A DNA stretch of 64,000 nt from Sphingomonas sp. PP-F2F-G114-C0414 (GCF_003688595.1 NZ_RCWT01000012.1:124001-188000), one strand, 5' to 3'; positions 8,487 to 17,462 are shown, counted from the first letter of the stretch. Notes: generated from the sequence alone by a model not told the origin. A program made the numbers and translations.

Positions 8487-9713
8487 TTAGTATGTGGTCG
8501 ACCCGGACTTGCCGAGCGTGTCCGATGTCGTGCTCGTGGTCGACGTCGCGCCGGCAGTGCTGCCGGCCTGCGTGGTCGAAGCATACCCCGTCGTACCGGC
8601 GTCCTTCTTGTCGCCGCCGGTGCGATCGCCATAGTCGAACATCGCCGAGTTACGCTCTTCTTCCTTCCACGCCGCCTTTGCTTCGTCGGCCGACTTCGAC
8701 AGCGTCACCTTGCCATCAACGGTCTTGATCCAGCGCGACGGGATCGAGTGATGCACGCCGCCCGCATCGCGATCGTTCTTGGTCAGCAGGATCCGGTCGC
8801 CCTTCACCTTGTCGACCGTGCCGACATGGCTGCCGTCGGACCCGACGACTTCCATATGCTCGGCGACCTGCGACAGCGAGCTACGCTGGCCCTGCCGCTC
8901 ATTACGCCATGACGAGAACTCGGTCTCGAACTTGGAGCGGTTTTCATGGCGATACTCGTCATAGTCGCGGTCGAGCGCGGCAATCTGCGTGCTGCGCCAG
9001 CTATGATAGTGATCGTCATGCGGGTTCGACGACCGATTGCCGAACGACCGGTTGTCCGAGCCGCCATAGGACCGCTCGTCATAGCGCGCATCGGCTTCGC
9101 GGCGGCGCTCGGCCTCGTCGTCGCCGAACCACGAACGAACCTCGTCGCCTGCCCGCGCGATGAATCCGCGATCGTCATAGTCATAGCCCTGCGGCTGGCG
9201 ACCATAGTCACGCCCCTCGTTACGGCTGCCGCCGCGCGACGTGCGGTTGTCGTCGTCCGCATGACGGTTGCGCCCTACGTCCTCGAAACGACGCCCGTCC
9301 GACGCATAGCTGCCATGATAGTCGGTATCGCCCGAACCCTGGCTGCGCTGGCCATAACTTTGCTGGCCATAACGCGGCTGACCCGAATCCTGGCGACCAT
9401 AGCCCTGCTGGCCGTAGGACTGGCCTCCCGCCTGTCCGTAGCGCGACTGACCATAGCGATCGCCGCCCGATGGCTGCTGGCGATCGTTGTGGCCGCCATA
9501 ATAGTCACGGCTACCCTGATCGTCGCGCCCGCGATACCCGTGGTCCCCGCGATCATTGTCGCGATCGAACTTACCGGCTGCTGCATAATCGCGCGCATTG
9601 GATCGACCATAGTCGCCACCATCGGAGCGGAAATCGCGACCGTAATCCTGCGAGTTCGGCCGACCATAATAGTCACCCGACTGACGATCTCTGGTATTGC
9701 GTTCGTAGACCAT
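8487..9713 (-). CDS. Disordered Tyr/Gly/Gln-rich protein with C-terminal DUF2171 domain
   Basis: A 408-residue hydrophilic protein without signal or membrane segment. Roughly residues 1-190 are low complexity, rich in Tyr, Gly, Arg, Asp and Gln, with repeated YGQ and YGRQ units. In the middle is SWFGDDEAERRREAD, a motif found in other sphingomonad stress-type proteins. It is followed by a WRSTQIAALDRDYDEYRHEN segment. Residues about 285-350 form a DUF2171 (PRC-barrel-like) domain, AEHMEVVGSDGSHVGTVDKV to IPSRWIKTVD. The tail is Ser/Thr/Gly-rich. A strong AGGAGG site lies five bases before the ATG. The function is unknown; composition suggests condensate formation or surface/stress association, which is speculation. 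Confidence 0.8.
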   Translation of the reverse strand: MVYERNTRDRQSGDYYGRPNSQDYGRDFRSDGGDYGRSNARDYAAAGKFDRDNDRGDHGYRGRDDQGSRDYYGGHNDRQQPSGGDRYGQSRYGQAGGQSYGQQGYGRQDSGQPRYGQQSYGQRSQGSGDTDYHGSYASDGRRFEDVGRNRHADDDNRTSRGGSRNEGRDYGRQPQGYDYDDRGFIARAGDEVRSWFGDDEAERRREADARYDERSYGGSDNRSFGNRSSNPHDDHYHSWRSTQIAALDRDYDEYRHENRSKFETEFSSWRNERQGQRSSLSQVAEHMEVVGSDGSHVGTVDKVKGDRILLTKNDRDAGGVHHSIPSRWIKTVDGKVTLSKSADEAKAAWKEEERNSAMFDYGDRTGGDKKDAGTTGYASTTQAGSTAGATSTTSTTSDTLGKSGSTTY

Positions 9714-9949
9714 AGGAGCCTCCTAATTGCTGTCCTGCGGTTGCCGGCGTCGTCGTATGCGGCGTCGTGCATTCCGAGGTCTACAAATGCCAAGGTCGTC
9801 GATTGTTCCTGTGTTTGCCGTCGCTTGACGCCGACACGACGCACCGCTGCGACGGCGGGCCAGAAGCAGAGCGAAGGGCTTCACCAACCCGGTTGCAACA
9901 GCGAAATCGAGCCGCTAAGCCATCGATCCTGGCCTGTGGCCAACCGCGC

Positions 9950-10025
9950 GGGGCCGTAGCTCAGATGGGAGAGCGCTGCAATCGCACTGCAGAGGTCCGG
10001 GGTTCGATTCCCCGTGGCTCCACCA
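9950..10025 (+). tRNA. tRNA-Ala (anticodon CGC)
   Basis: A complete 76-base tRNA with encoded CCA. Acceptor arms GGGGCCG and TGGCTCC pair and include the G3-U70 wobble that identifies alanine tRNA. The anticodon stem CTGCA/TGCAG holds loop ATCGCAC, giving anticodon CGC. The T arm is CGGGG TTCGATT CCCCG. A possible promoter (TTGCAA, 17 bases, TAAGCC) lies at 9893-9921. Confidence 0.97.
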
Positions 10026-10261
10026 CGCGCAAAGCATTCAAATTACCCAGGTTTATGCGGTGCGTTTTACCCGCGCTCCGGTCAACGCAATCATGTTGGT
10101 ATCGCAGATAAGCCGACATGTGGACGATGCTTCGAAGAGTGCCCGGCATCGCCTCGATCGGCCAATTTGGACCAGCCCGGCAGGTCGATCCTCAGCGTAC
10201 GTGCGATGGAGATGCTCAAGGCCCGCACCGCCGGCCCGTTCTCGGTCGGCCCAGGACATGA

Positions 10262-11485
10262 TCACGCATCCTTCGACCTCGACGCCGTGAACAAAAGCCA
10301 GCCGACACCTCCTGCTACGACGCCGAGCGCGCCACCAAGCAGATAGGCGTCGATCGCCCCTGTCGGCATGAACATCCCCCCGGCCATATATCCGAGGATA
10401 CCCGCGCTGCTCGTCGCGGCGCTGTAGATCGCGGCCACCTTGCCGTGTGCGCCCGCAGGAGCCTCGCGTTGCAGCATCGTCCGCACCGCGACGTTGTGCA
10501 CGCTATTCGCCGCACCGCCGATCACGAAGGCGATCCCCACAACGACGAGCCCGGAGGTCATCGTCATGCCGGCAATCCCGCCTACTACGCCGATCGCCAG
10601 CATCATCGCGCCCATCACGATGGCGGACGCAAAGGCCAGTGGGGCCGGGCGGAGCATCGGCCAAACCCCGGCCGCCGCCGCGCCCGCCATCATTCCCCCC
10701 GCCCAACACGCGGTGAGCAGCCCGAACGCCATCGCACCCGCCGCCAGCGAAACGGTGACCAGGAACACGAACGCGACATCGGCAATCGCACTGGCGAAGA
10801 CTCCCAATGCGAGGGCACCGATCATGATCACGATCCGCCGATGGCGCAGCACCGGCAGATACTCGGCAAACAGCGTCCGGGCTCGGTCATCCGCATCGGC
10901 ATCCACATCGACCTCGACCGGCCGCCGCAACCCGCTCCCCAGCACGACCACAGCCAGCAACGCGAAGCTCGCCGCATCGATCAGCAACGCGTTGCCTGCG
11001 CCGCCCCATGCCACCAGCGCGCCGCCGACGACTGGCCCGGCAAGCATTCCGGCGCTGCGCACGAACTCCAGCACCGCGTTCGCACGCGCCAACGTCATTC
11101 CCAGCCCGGTGGCCAGCACCGGGATCAATGCGAAGGTCGCCGTTCCCCCGACCGCGAACAGGATGCTGAGTACGCCGGCACCGAGCATCGTGGAGACCGG
11201 ATCGGGATGATACGCCATCCAGGACAGGACCATCGCATCCGCCAGCGCCGCACCGGCCAGCAGCTTGCCCGCATCGTGCGCATCGACGAGGCGGCCGATG
11301 TACGGCGTGACGAGCAGACCCGGCAGCAACTGGGCCACCAGCAGGATCGGCACGGCAAAAGCGGTTCGGTCGCCCGCTGTCCGAAACATCAGGGTGATCA
11401 GCGAAATTTCGTCGCCGATCGTCGAGAGCGTGAGTGCCGCAAGCAGCAACCACCCCCAACCCTTCCTGAACGCGACTATTCCCAT
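10262..11485 (-). CDS. MFS transporter
   Basis: A 407-residue protein with about twelve hydrophobic segments arranged in two halves joined by a charged loop near residue 200 (RRPVEVDVDADADDRA). The N-terminal half contains DEISLITLMF and a PYIGRLVDAHDAGKLL motif equivalent to the MFS loop-2 signature, resembling MFS_3 family exporters. A direction of export is plausible, but no substrate can be named. The start is the ATG giving MGIVAFRKGW. About 235 bases between tRNA-Ala and the end of this gene hold no supported feature. Confidence 0.85.
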   Translation of the reverse strand: MGIVAFRKGWGWLLLAALTLSTIGDEISLITLMFRTAGDRTAFAVPILLVAQLLPGLLVTPYIGRLVDAHDAGKLLAGAALADAMVLSWMAYHPDPVSTMLGAGVLSILFAVGGTATFALIPVLATGLGMTLARANAVLEFVRSAGMLAGPVVGGALVAWGGAGNALLIDAASFALLAVVVLGSGLRRPVEVDVDADADDRARTLFAEYLPVLRHRRIVIMIGALALGVFASAIADVAFVFLVTVSLAAGAMAFGLLTACWAGGMMAGAAAAGVWPMLRPAPLAFASAIVMGAMMLAIGVVGGIAGMTMTSGLVVVGIAFVIGGAANSVHNVAVRTMLQREAPAGAHGKVAAIYSAATSSAGILGYMAGGMFMPTGAIDAYLLGGALGVVAGGVGWLLFTASRSKDA

Positions 11486-11516
11486 GTCGGCAGTTCATGC
11501 TGTCCGGCCTCGCTCG

Positions 11517-12263
11517 TCAATGTCTCATGCGCGAGTTCATATGATCGGTCAGCGCGGGCATTTCGGCAGTATCCCTTGCGCCGTCGAACGAACCGAATCC
11601 TGCGGGGTGGGGCACGCCCGGCTCGAACGCCGTGCCGATCGAGCAATCATCTAAACGCGACGCCCACGTCGGGGGCGGACTTGGCCGCAAGCTTGCCCCG
11701 ATCGTGACCACCACGAAAAATGCAAACAGCGTGCGCCACGTCACCGACCGCGGATCCAGAGAACAATCCGCAAAAACGCCTGACCTATCAGCGGATTGGC
11801 GCTTGCGAACAGCGCAAGGATCACCGCCGCCCATCAAAGGCAACGCGACGACAGCCCCGATTGCGCGCACGCCATCGGAGGGCAGTTCTCGATGCTGGTT
11901 GACCAGCGACAGTCGCACAGCATCCTTCAACGGCGCAATAACGGCCGACATCGCCTGCCAGCCAAGCCTGCGCGACCAAGCCAGCGCATCGTCGAGCCCG
12001 TGGCGTGGCACGAGTGCGGCAAGCGATACCGCGGTCCAAAACAGAAGCCATTCGAGAACGCTTGGATCGTCGACCAGCACCATGCCGAACGCGGCGGCGG
12101 CAATCGACGCCAGTCGTGCCGATCCGTTATTCCAGATCGCCCGGCGCGTGACGAACAGGGCGTCGAGGATCGGCTTTGCCGCGGTCCCGTGAGCGTCGGA
12201 TCGCGAGGTCCGTGTGCGATCCGTTCGCTTGTCGTGCAGATCCTGTGCAGAGGATGAATCCAA
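11517..12263 (-). pseudogene. Decayed DUF4173 (DUF4153) membrane protein gene
   Basis: The N-terminal half reads as a DUF4173 membrane protein, for example MVLVDDPSVLEWLLFWTAVS and VVALPLMGGG. After the GGG the frame gives DPCAVRKRQSADRSG, which has no membrane character. A neighbouring frame supplies the expected VILALFASANPLIGQAFLRI instead. About 80 bases later the first frame regains family-like sequence, VTWRTLFAFFVVVTIGASLR. This implies a compensating pair of indels near 11830 and 11750. The protein then ends after a non-homologous tail, well short of the several hundred residues usual for the family. The gene looks inactivated and truncated. Confidence 0.7.
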
Positions 12264-12440
12264 ACCCGGCCGGTTTCCCTCGGCCCGCGTTGCGAATGCC
12301 TCGGCGTAGGGCTAGCCTTGCTCCGGGGAGTATCGACACATGGCGTGCAAAGACCGGATCGGCCGGCGTTTCGCAACGAAGCGTTATCATCTGTCCGCTA
12401 CCCATTCGCCGATGCAGAACCCGAACCAGCACTACGGCCT

Positions 12441-13073
12441 ATGTTCGCGATCTTCCTGACGCCCGCCTACGTGCCGTTCGCGATCGCGTTCGTGGTGATG
12501 ATCGGGATCGGACTGATCGAGGCCATCGGTCTTGGGCTCGGCCATCTCGATCTCCACGCGGACGTACATGCCGAAGCCGATGGCGGCGGCGTGCTCGACT
12601 GGCTCGGACTTGGCCACGAACTGCCGATCCTGATCTGGCTGACGTCTCTGCTTGGTTGCTTCACGCTGGCCGGGATCGCCATCCAGCAGGGTTCGACCGC
12701 CTTGATCGGCGGCCCGCTGCACTGGGGCGTCGCCTCGGGTGGCGCGCTGATCGTCGGCAGCCTGCTCAACACGCTCGCCGCCAACGGCCTTGCCCGGATC
12801 ATGCCCGGCTTCGAAACCAGCGTGATCTCGACCGACGACTTCCTGCGCCGCCGCGGCACCATCCTCGAAGGCACCGCGCGTCGCGGATCGCCGGCCCGCG
12901 CGAAGATCGTCGACCAACACGGGCAGGCGCATTTCATCATGGTCGAGCCGCATGACGACGACGACGCGATCGCCACCGGCGAGACCGCGCTGATCGTCCG
13001 CCGCGACGGCAAACTCTTCTACGCACTGCCCGACGCCAACGCGCTTCTGCAGTCGATCCGACCACAATCATAA
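12441..13073 (+). CDS. yqiJ: YqiJ-like membrane protein with C-terminal OB-fold
   Basis: A 210-residue protein. N-terminal hydrophobic segments (from MFAIFLTPAYVPFAIAFVVM to about residue 120) are separated by a His/Asp/Glu-rich loop, HLDLHADVHAEADGGG. The C-terminal 80 residues form a NfeD/OB-like domain (GTILEGTARRGSPARAKIVD). It lies immediately upstream of a flotillin gene, the arrangement of yqiJ-yqiK in Escherichia coli. NfeD-type partners work with flotillins in membrane microdomains. The start is the ATG before the first hydrophobic stretch; the open frame further upstream lacks family character. Confidence 0.85.
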   Translation: MFAIFLTPAYVPFAIAFVVMIGIGLIEAIGLGLGHLDLHADVHAEADGGGVLDWLGLGHELPILIWLTSLLGCFTLAGIAIQQGSTALIGGPLHWGVASGGALIVGSLLNTLAANGLARIMPGFETSVISTDDFLRRRGTILEGTARRGSPARAKIVDQHGQAHFIMVEPHDDDDAIATGETALIVRRDGKLFYALPDANALLQSIRPQS

Positions 13074-13087
13074 CCGGGGAGGGTTTC

Positions 13088-14824
13088 ATGCCCGCACAGC
13101 TTCTGAACGTCCTGATCTACGCCGGCATCGTGCTGTTCGCATTGGTGGTGATCGGCATCATCCTGACCCGGCTATACCGGCGCGCGACCAAGGACGTGGC
13201 GCTGATCCGCACCGGCTTCGGTGGCGAGAAGGTCGTCCTCAACGGCGGCATCATGGTCATCCCGGTGCTGCACGAACTGATGCAGGTCCGCCTGACCACC
13301 GTGAAGCTGGAGGTGTCGCGTCTCAACAAGGACGCGCTGATCACGCTCGACAAGCTGCGCGTCGACGTCGTCGGGCTGTTCCACATCAAGGTGAAGCCCG
13401 ACGCGGAATCGATCGCCGCCGCCGCGCAGACGCTCGGCGATTCGGTCAACAGCCCCGATGCGGTGAAGTCGCTGCTGGACGGCAAACTTGTCTCGGCGTT
13501 GCGATCGGTGGCCGCGACGATGACGATGGAGCACCTCCACGCCAACCGCGCCGACTTCATCCAGAAGGTGCAGGAGGCGCTGATGACCGACCTGGACATG
13601 AACGGCTTCCAGCTCGAGTCCGTCAGCATCACGCATTTCGATCAGACCGCGTTCGAGCATTTCAACGAGAACAACGCGTTCGATGCCGAGGGGCTGACCG
13701 TGCTCACGCGGACGATCGAGGAGCGCAAGAAGATCCGCAACGACATCGTCGCGACCAACCGCGTCGAGATCGAGCAGCGTAACCTCGACGCCAACAACCA
13801 GTCGCTCGAGATCGCGCAGGCCGCAGAGCAGGCGCGCCTGACGCAGGAGCAGACGCTGTCCGCCCGCCGCGCCGAACAGGCGACCGCGATCGCGACCGCC
13901 GAAGCCGAGCAGACCCGTCTCGCCGAAATCGCGCGGATCACCGCCAGCCAGGCGCAGACCGTCGCGCAGACCGAAGCCGACAAGGTGATCCAGACCGCGA
14001 CGATCGCCCGCGACGGTGCGATCCAGACCGCAACCATTGAACGCGACCGCACGATCGAGATCGCACGCATCACGACGGCGGTGCAGACCGCGCAGAAGTC
14101 CGAGGAGGAATCGACCGCGACTGCCGCCGCCAACGAGGCGCGTGCGCTCGCCGTCCGCGCCGAGGAAAGCGTCGCGACTGCCAAGGCGACCGAGATCGCC
14201 AACCGCAACAAGAACGTCGCGGTGATCGCCGCCACCCAGCGCGCGCAGGAAGAGGCGGTCGGCATCACCGTCGCCGCAACCGCCGATAAGGAAGCCGCAG
14301 AGGCCCGCGCCAGTGCCCTGCGCACCGAAGCGACTGCCGAAGCCGATGCCGAGAAGGCCCGTGCGGAAGGGCGCGAGGCAGCGTTCAAGGTCGATGCGGC
14401 GGGTCAAGCATCGATCAACGAGGCGACTAACCTGCTGAGCGACGCGCAGACAGCGCTGCTGATCCGCCGCGCGATGCTCGAAGCGCTGCCTGCCATCATC
14501 GCCGCGGCAAGCAAGCCGATGGAGAACATCGACAAGATCAGCATCCTCGATGCCCGAGGGCTACACGGCGACGGGAGCAGCGACGGCGCATCCGGCGGCG
14601 GTCAGGGCAATCTCGCTGATGCCGCGGTCGCAGCGGCGATGCGCTACCGCGTCGGTGGCCCGCTCATCGATGGCCTGATGGCCGAACTCGGCATGACCGG
14701 CAGCTCGTTGAACGGCATGCTCGCCGGCAGCAGCGCCGACGCGACGCCTGCGCGAAGCTCCTCCGCCGATGCCCACAAACATCCCGGTGCTCTCAATGGC
14801 GGGTCGGGCAACCCGCCAGCCTGA
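13088..14824 (+). CDS. yqiK: Flotillin-like SPFH protein
   Basis: A 578-residue flotillin. One N-terminal membrane segment (about residues 8-28) precedes an SPFH/band 7 domain (about 35-200). A long Ala/Glu/Thr-rich coiled coil follows (about 215-430), where AEQARLTQEQT-like heptads dominate. The C-terminal part is Gly/Ser-rich. GGGGAGGG lies just before the ATG, 14 bases after yqiJ, so the two form an operon. Flotillins oligomerise on the inner membrane and organise microdomains and stress responses. The phytanoyl-CoA dioxygenase-like gene follows by four bases. Confidence 0.92.
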   Translation: MPAQLLNVLIYAGIVLFALVVIGIILTRLYRRATKDVALIRTGFGGEKVVLNGGIMVIPVLHELMQVRLTTVKLEVSRLNKDALITLDKLRVDVVGLFHIKVKPDAESIAAAAQTLGDSVNSPDAVKSLLDGKLVSALRSVAATMTMEHLHANRADFIQKVQEALMTDLDMNGFQLESVSITHFDQTAFEHFNENNAFDAEGLTVLTRTIEERKKIRNDIVATNRVEIEQRNLDANNQSLEIAQAAEQARLTQEQTLSARRAEQATAIATAEAEQTRLAEIARITASQAQTVAQTEADKVIQTATIARDGAIQTATIERDRTIEIARITTAVQTAQKSEEESTATAAANEARALAVRAEESVATAKATEIANRNKNVAVIAATQRAQEEAVGITVAATADKEAAEARASALRTEATAEADAEKARAEGREAAFKVDAAGQASINEATNLLSDAQTALLIRRAMLEALPAIIAAASKPMENIDKISILDARGLHGDGSSDGASGGGQGNLADAAVAAAMRYRVGGPLIDGLMAELGMTGSSLNGMLAGSSADATPARSSSADAHKHPGALNGGSGNPPA

Positions 14825-14828
14825 CGTG

Positions 14829-15524
14829 ATGAATCCCCAGGCCCAACCCGTAGAAACCGATCTGCGCTTCGAAGACGACGGCGCGCAGATCTTTGCGGGA
14901 GCCTTGGATCCTGCCGCGTGTCTTTCGATCGAACAGGCCGTGGCAGACCTACCCCGCGACGTCCCCGGCGTGCGGATCGGGTCCGCCCCTGCCCTGCGCG
15001 GCATGCTCGCGGTGGACGGTCCCATTGGCCGCATCGCCGGATATGCCCTGGGGCCCAACGCACGCCCCGTCCGAGCCGTGCTGTTCGACAAGACGCCAGC
15101 CCGGAACTGGGCGCTCGGCTGGCATCAGGATCGCACCATCGTCGTCGAGCAGCGTGCTGCCATCGACGGGTTCGGCCCCTGGACGGTGAAGGCCGTACTC
15201 GTCCAGGTCGAACCGCCCTTCGCGTTGCTGGAGAGGATGGTCACGATCCGCGTCCACCTCGATCCCATCGACGCCACGAATGCCCCGCTCCGCATCGCAC
15301 CCGGCTCCCACCGGCTCGGTCACCTGCCGGAAGCGAGCATCGAGCATGTCGTCGAGGAGCGCGGCGAGCGCCTGTGCCGCGCGAACCGCGGCGATGTCTG
15401 GCTCTACGCGACGCCGATAGTTCACGGCTCGCGCGCAGCCGATCCACCACGTCGCCGACGCGTGCTCCAGATCGACTACGCAGCCGAAGACCTGCCCCCT
15501 CCGCTTCGATGGCAAGGGCTGTAG
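14829..15524 (+). CDS. Phytanoyl-CoA dioxygenase (PhyH)-family Fe(II)/2-oxoglutarate oxygenase
   Basis: A 231-residue double-stranded beta-helix oxygenase. The iron ligands are visible as WHQD (His99 and Asp101) and a distal HGS near residue 205, followed by a basic RRRRVLQIDY strand that would bind 2-oxoglutarate. Family members hydroxylate small molecules; the substrate is unknown. The start is uncertain: the ATG used lies four bases after the flotillin stop, while another in-frame ATG lies inside the flotillin gene. The C-terminus runs into a stranded tRNA 3' end, whose sequence supplies the TAG stop. The native C-terminus may therefore have been replaced. Confidence 0.8.
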   Translation: MNPQAQPVETDLRFEDDGAQIFAGALDPAACLSIEQAVADLPRDVPGVRIGSAPALRGMLAVDGPIGRIAGYALGPNARPVRAVLFDKTPARNWALGWHQDRTIVVEQRAAIDGFGPWTVKAVLVQVEPPFALLERMVTIRVHLDPIDATNAPLRIAPGSHRLGHLPEASIEHVVEERGERLCRANRGDVWLYATPIVHGSRAADPPRRRRVLQIDYAAEDLPPPLRWQGL

Positions 15525-15557
15525 AGGTCAAGGGTTCGATTCCCCTCGGAGCGACCA
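15520..15557 (+). other. tRNA 3'-end fragment (possible attachment-site remnant)
   Basis: This stretch contains the 3' portion of a tRNA. A TGTAG stem strand is followed by variable loop AGGTC. The T arm is AAGGG TTCGATT CCCCT, and the acceptor strand CGGAGCG precedes ACCA. No matching 5' half (which would start CGCTCCG) or anticodon arm precedes it; the upstream bases code for the PhyH protein. One T-stem pair is mismatched. Such orphan 3' ends are typical of attachment sites left by elements that integrate into tRNA genes. No integrase is present here. Confidence 0.7.
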
Positions 15558-15621
15558 GCGCCTGCCGACAAACGCTATTTATCGCCCTGCGCCCGACCGG
15601 CCGACGACAGTGGCACGCGCC

Positions 15622-17403
15622 TCAGGCGGCGCTGGTGATCGGCGCGTTCCCCGTATCCGAACTCGACAGCCACCGTACGAAGTTCGACGCGTCCATCGGT
15701 CGCCCGAACAGGAAGCCCTGCGCCTCTTCGCACCCGATATGCGCGAGGACGTTGGCCGCGTCCTCGCTTTCGACGCCCTCGGCGACGACGCGGTAGCCCA
15801 GCTTCTGGGCAAGGCCGACCATCGTCTCGACGAGCACGAAGTCCGCGCCGCTCGTCGCACGGAGGTTGCGCACGAACGCCTGATCGATCTTGACCACCTG
15901 CGCCGGCAGCCTCTGCAGATAGGCGAGACTGCTATGCCCCGTGCCGAAGTCGTCGATCGCGAGGCAGATGCCCGCCGTCGCCAGTTCCGCTAGCATCGCC
16001 AGCGCCTGCTCGGGGTGATCCATGATCGCGCTTTCGGTCAGTTCGATCTCGAGTTGATCGGGGCGCAGCTGTCGCCGCAGCATCCCCAGCTGGATGCGTT
16101 CGATCAGGTCCGTCTCTTCGAGATTGGCGGCCGAGATATTGACGGAAACCGCAACGCCTATGCCGGCCTCGTTCCAGCCGACGAGCTGGTCCATCGCCGC
16201 GTCCAGCACCCACTGCGTGGTCGGTCGGGCCAGCGACGTGTGCTCGATGATCGGGATGAATTCGGCGGGCGATATCTCACCGAGCACCGGGTGCCGCCAT
16301 CGCAGCAACGCCTCGACGCCGATACAGCGCCGCGTCGCCAGTTCGACACGCGGTTGAAACATCAGCCGAAGCTGATCGCCGGCTTCGAGCGCGGTCCCGA
16401 AGTCCTGCAAAAGCGTATATTGACGGCGATGCGCGATGTCGCTGGCCGGGGAATACAGCGCGATCGCACCATCCACCTGCCGGGCATCCTGCGCCGCGCT
16501 GGCCGCCGCGCGCAACACGTCGTCGGCCGCCGCGTCACCCAGCGTGAACGCGCGAACGCCGATCGCGACGTTGGTCACGAACCGGGCCGACGACGACGCC
16601 CGGATCGTCGCGAACGCGGATGCCAGCACCGCCATATACGCGTCCTGGTCGACATCGCGTGGCCCCAGAAAGGCGAACTGCGCCGGGCCGACGTGATAGG
16701 CGACACGGGAGGAACTCAACGCCTGCCGGATCGAGAGTGCCGCCTCCCGAATCAACTCGTCGACGCGCTTGCCGCCCATCACGCGCATGATCCGGTTGAT
16801 CTGCTCGTCGCGCGCCAGATCGACGACGACCACCAGGCGTTGCTCGCCGCGGTGATCGCGCGCCAGATCGACCAGATCCTCGCAGAACTGATTGCGGTTG
16901 GGCATGCCGCTGATCGGATCGATCCGGCCAAAGGCATGCTGCAGTTCGATCTGCGCCATCACCATCGCAGCCAGATCGGTCAACGCGGCCATTTCGGCGG
17001 GGGACGCTTGCCGAGGCTCGGTGCCGAGCACGCAAAGCGATCCGAGACCATAGCCGTCGCGCGTTACCAAAGGTGCGCCCGCGTAGAACCGGGTGCCGGC
17101 AAGACCCAACGGGCTTTCGGCGTAAAAACAGTCCGCCTGCAAGTCCTCGATGACCAGCGGACTCGTCGATTCGGCGACCTGCGAACACGGCGCCTTTCGT
17201 CGCGTGATCGAGTCGTGAGAGATTCCGACCCGCGACTTGAACCACTGTCGATCGCGATCGGTCAGCGAAATGGCCGCTACCGGAAGCCCGAAAATCTGGC
17301 TGGCCATGCGCGTGATACGATCAAAGCTCTCGCTCGACGGCGTATCGAGCAGCTTGAGCTGGTGCAAAGCGTCAAGCCGAGCCTTCTCTAGATAGTCACG
17401 CAC
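15622..17403 (-). CDS. GAF - degenerate GGDEF - EAL protein (cyclic-di-GMP phosphodiesterase)
   Basis: A 593-residue cytoplasmic protein. An N-terminal GAF domain begins VRDYLEKARLDALHQLKLLD and includes SLCVLGTEPRQ. The GGDEF-like domain (DPISGMPNRNQFCEDL onward) has HVGPAQFAFLG where the active site should be, so it cannot make cyclic-di-GMP. The EAL domain keeps VEALLRWRHP, ELTESAIM, IDDFGTGHSSLAYLQ, KIDQAFV and AEGVES, so hydrolysis of cyclic-di-GMP is likely. The GTG start was chosen because GGGAAG lies close upstream and promoter-like sequence lies inside the longer open frame (an ATG 24 codons earlier is possible). Confidence 0.88.
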   Translation of the reverse strand: MRDYLEKARLDALHQLKLLDTPSSESFDRITRMASQIFGLPVAAISLTDRDRQWFKSRVGISHDSITRRKAPCSQVAESTSPLVIEDLQADCFYAESPLGLAGTRFYAGAPLVTRDGYGLGSLCVLGTEPRQASPAEMAALTDLAAMVMAQIELQHAFGRIDPISGMPNRNQFCEDLVDLARDHRGEQRLVVVVDLARDEQINRIMRVMGGKRVDELIREAALSIRQALSSSRVAYHVGPAQFAFLGPRDVDQDAYMAVLASAFATIRASSSARFVTNVAIGVRAFTLGDAAADDVLRAAASAAQDARQVDGAIALYSPASDIAHRRQYTLLQDFGTALEAGDQLRLMFQPRVELATRRCIGVEALLRWRHPVLGEISPAEFIPIIEHTSLARPTTQWVLDAAMDQLVGWNEAGIGVAVSVNISAANLEETDLIERIQLGMLRRQLRPDQLEIELTESAIMDHPEQALAMLAELATAGICLAIDDFGTGHSSLAYLQRLPAQVVKIDQAFVRNLRATSGADFVLVETMVGLAQKLGYRVVAEGVESEDAANVLAHIGCEEAQGFLFGRPMDASNFVRWLSSSDTGNAPITSAA

Positions 17404-17433
17404 GGGCTTCCCTTTCGGGATAGCTGATAAATT

Positions 17434-17462
17434 ACAATCGTTAACGGTTTCACCTACGTCAA
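17434..17462 (-). promoter_or_regulatory. Possible promoter of the GAF-EAL gene
   Basis: On the minus strand TTGACG is followed by 17 bases and GATTGT, within a locally AT-rich stretch about 30 bases before the proposed GTG start. It argues against the longer reading frame. Confidence 0.4.

Noticed and set aside
9714..9949. EcfG-type stress promoter for the DUF2171 gene
   Set aside because: GGAAC is present on the minus strand, but no CGTT-like -10 element lies at the right distance.
9961..10149. Small leftward frame ending VEPRGIEPRTSAVRLQRSP
   Set aside because: This is the well-known spurious translation of the antisense strand of a tRNA gene, here tRNA-Ala.
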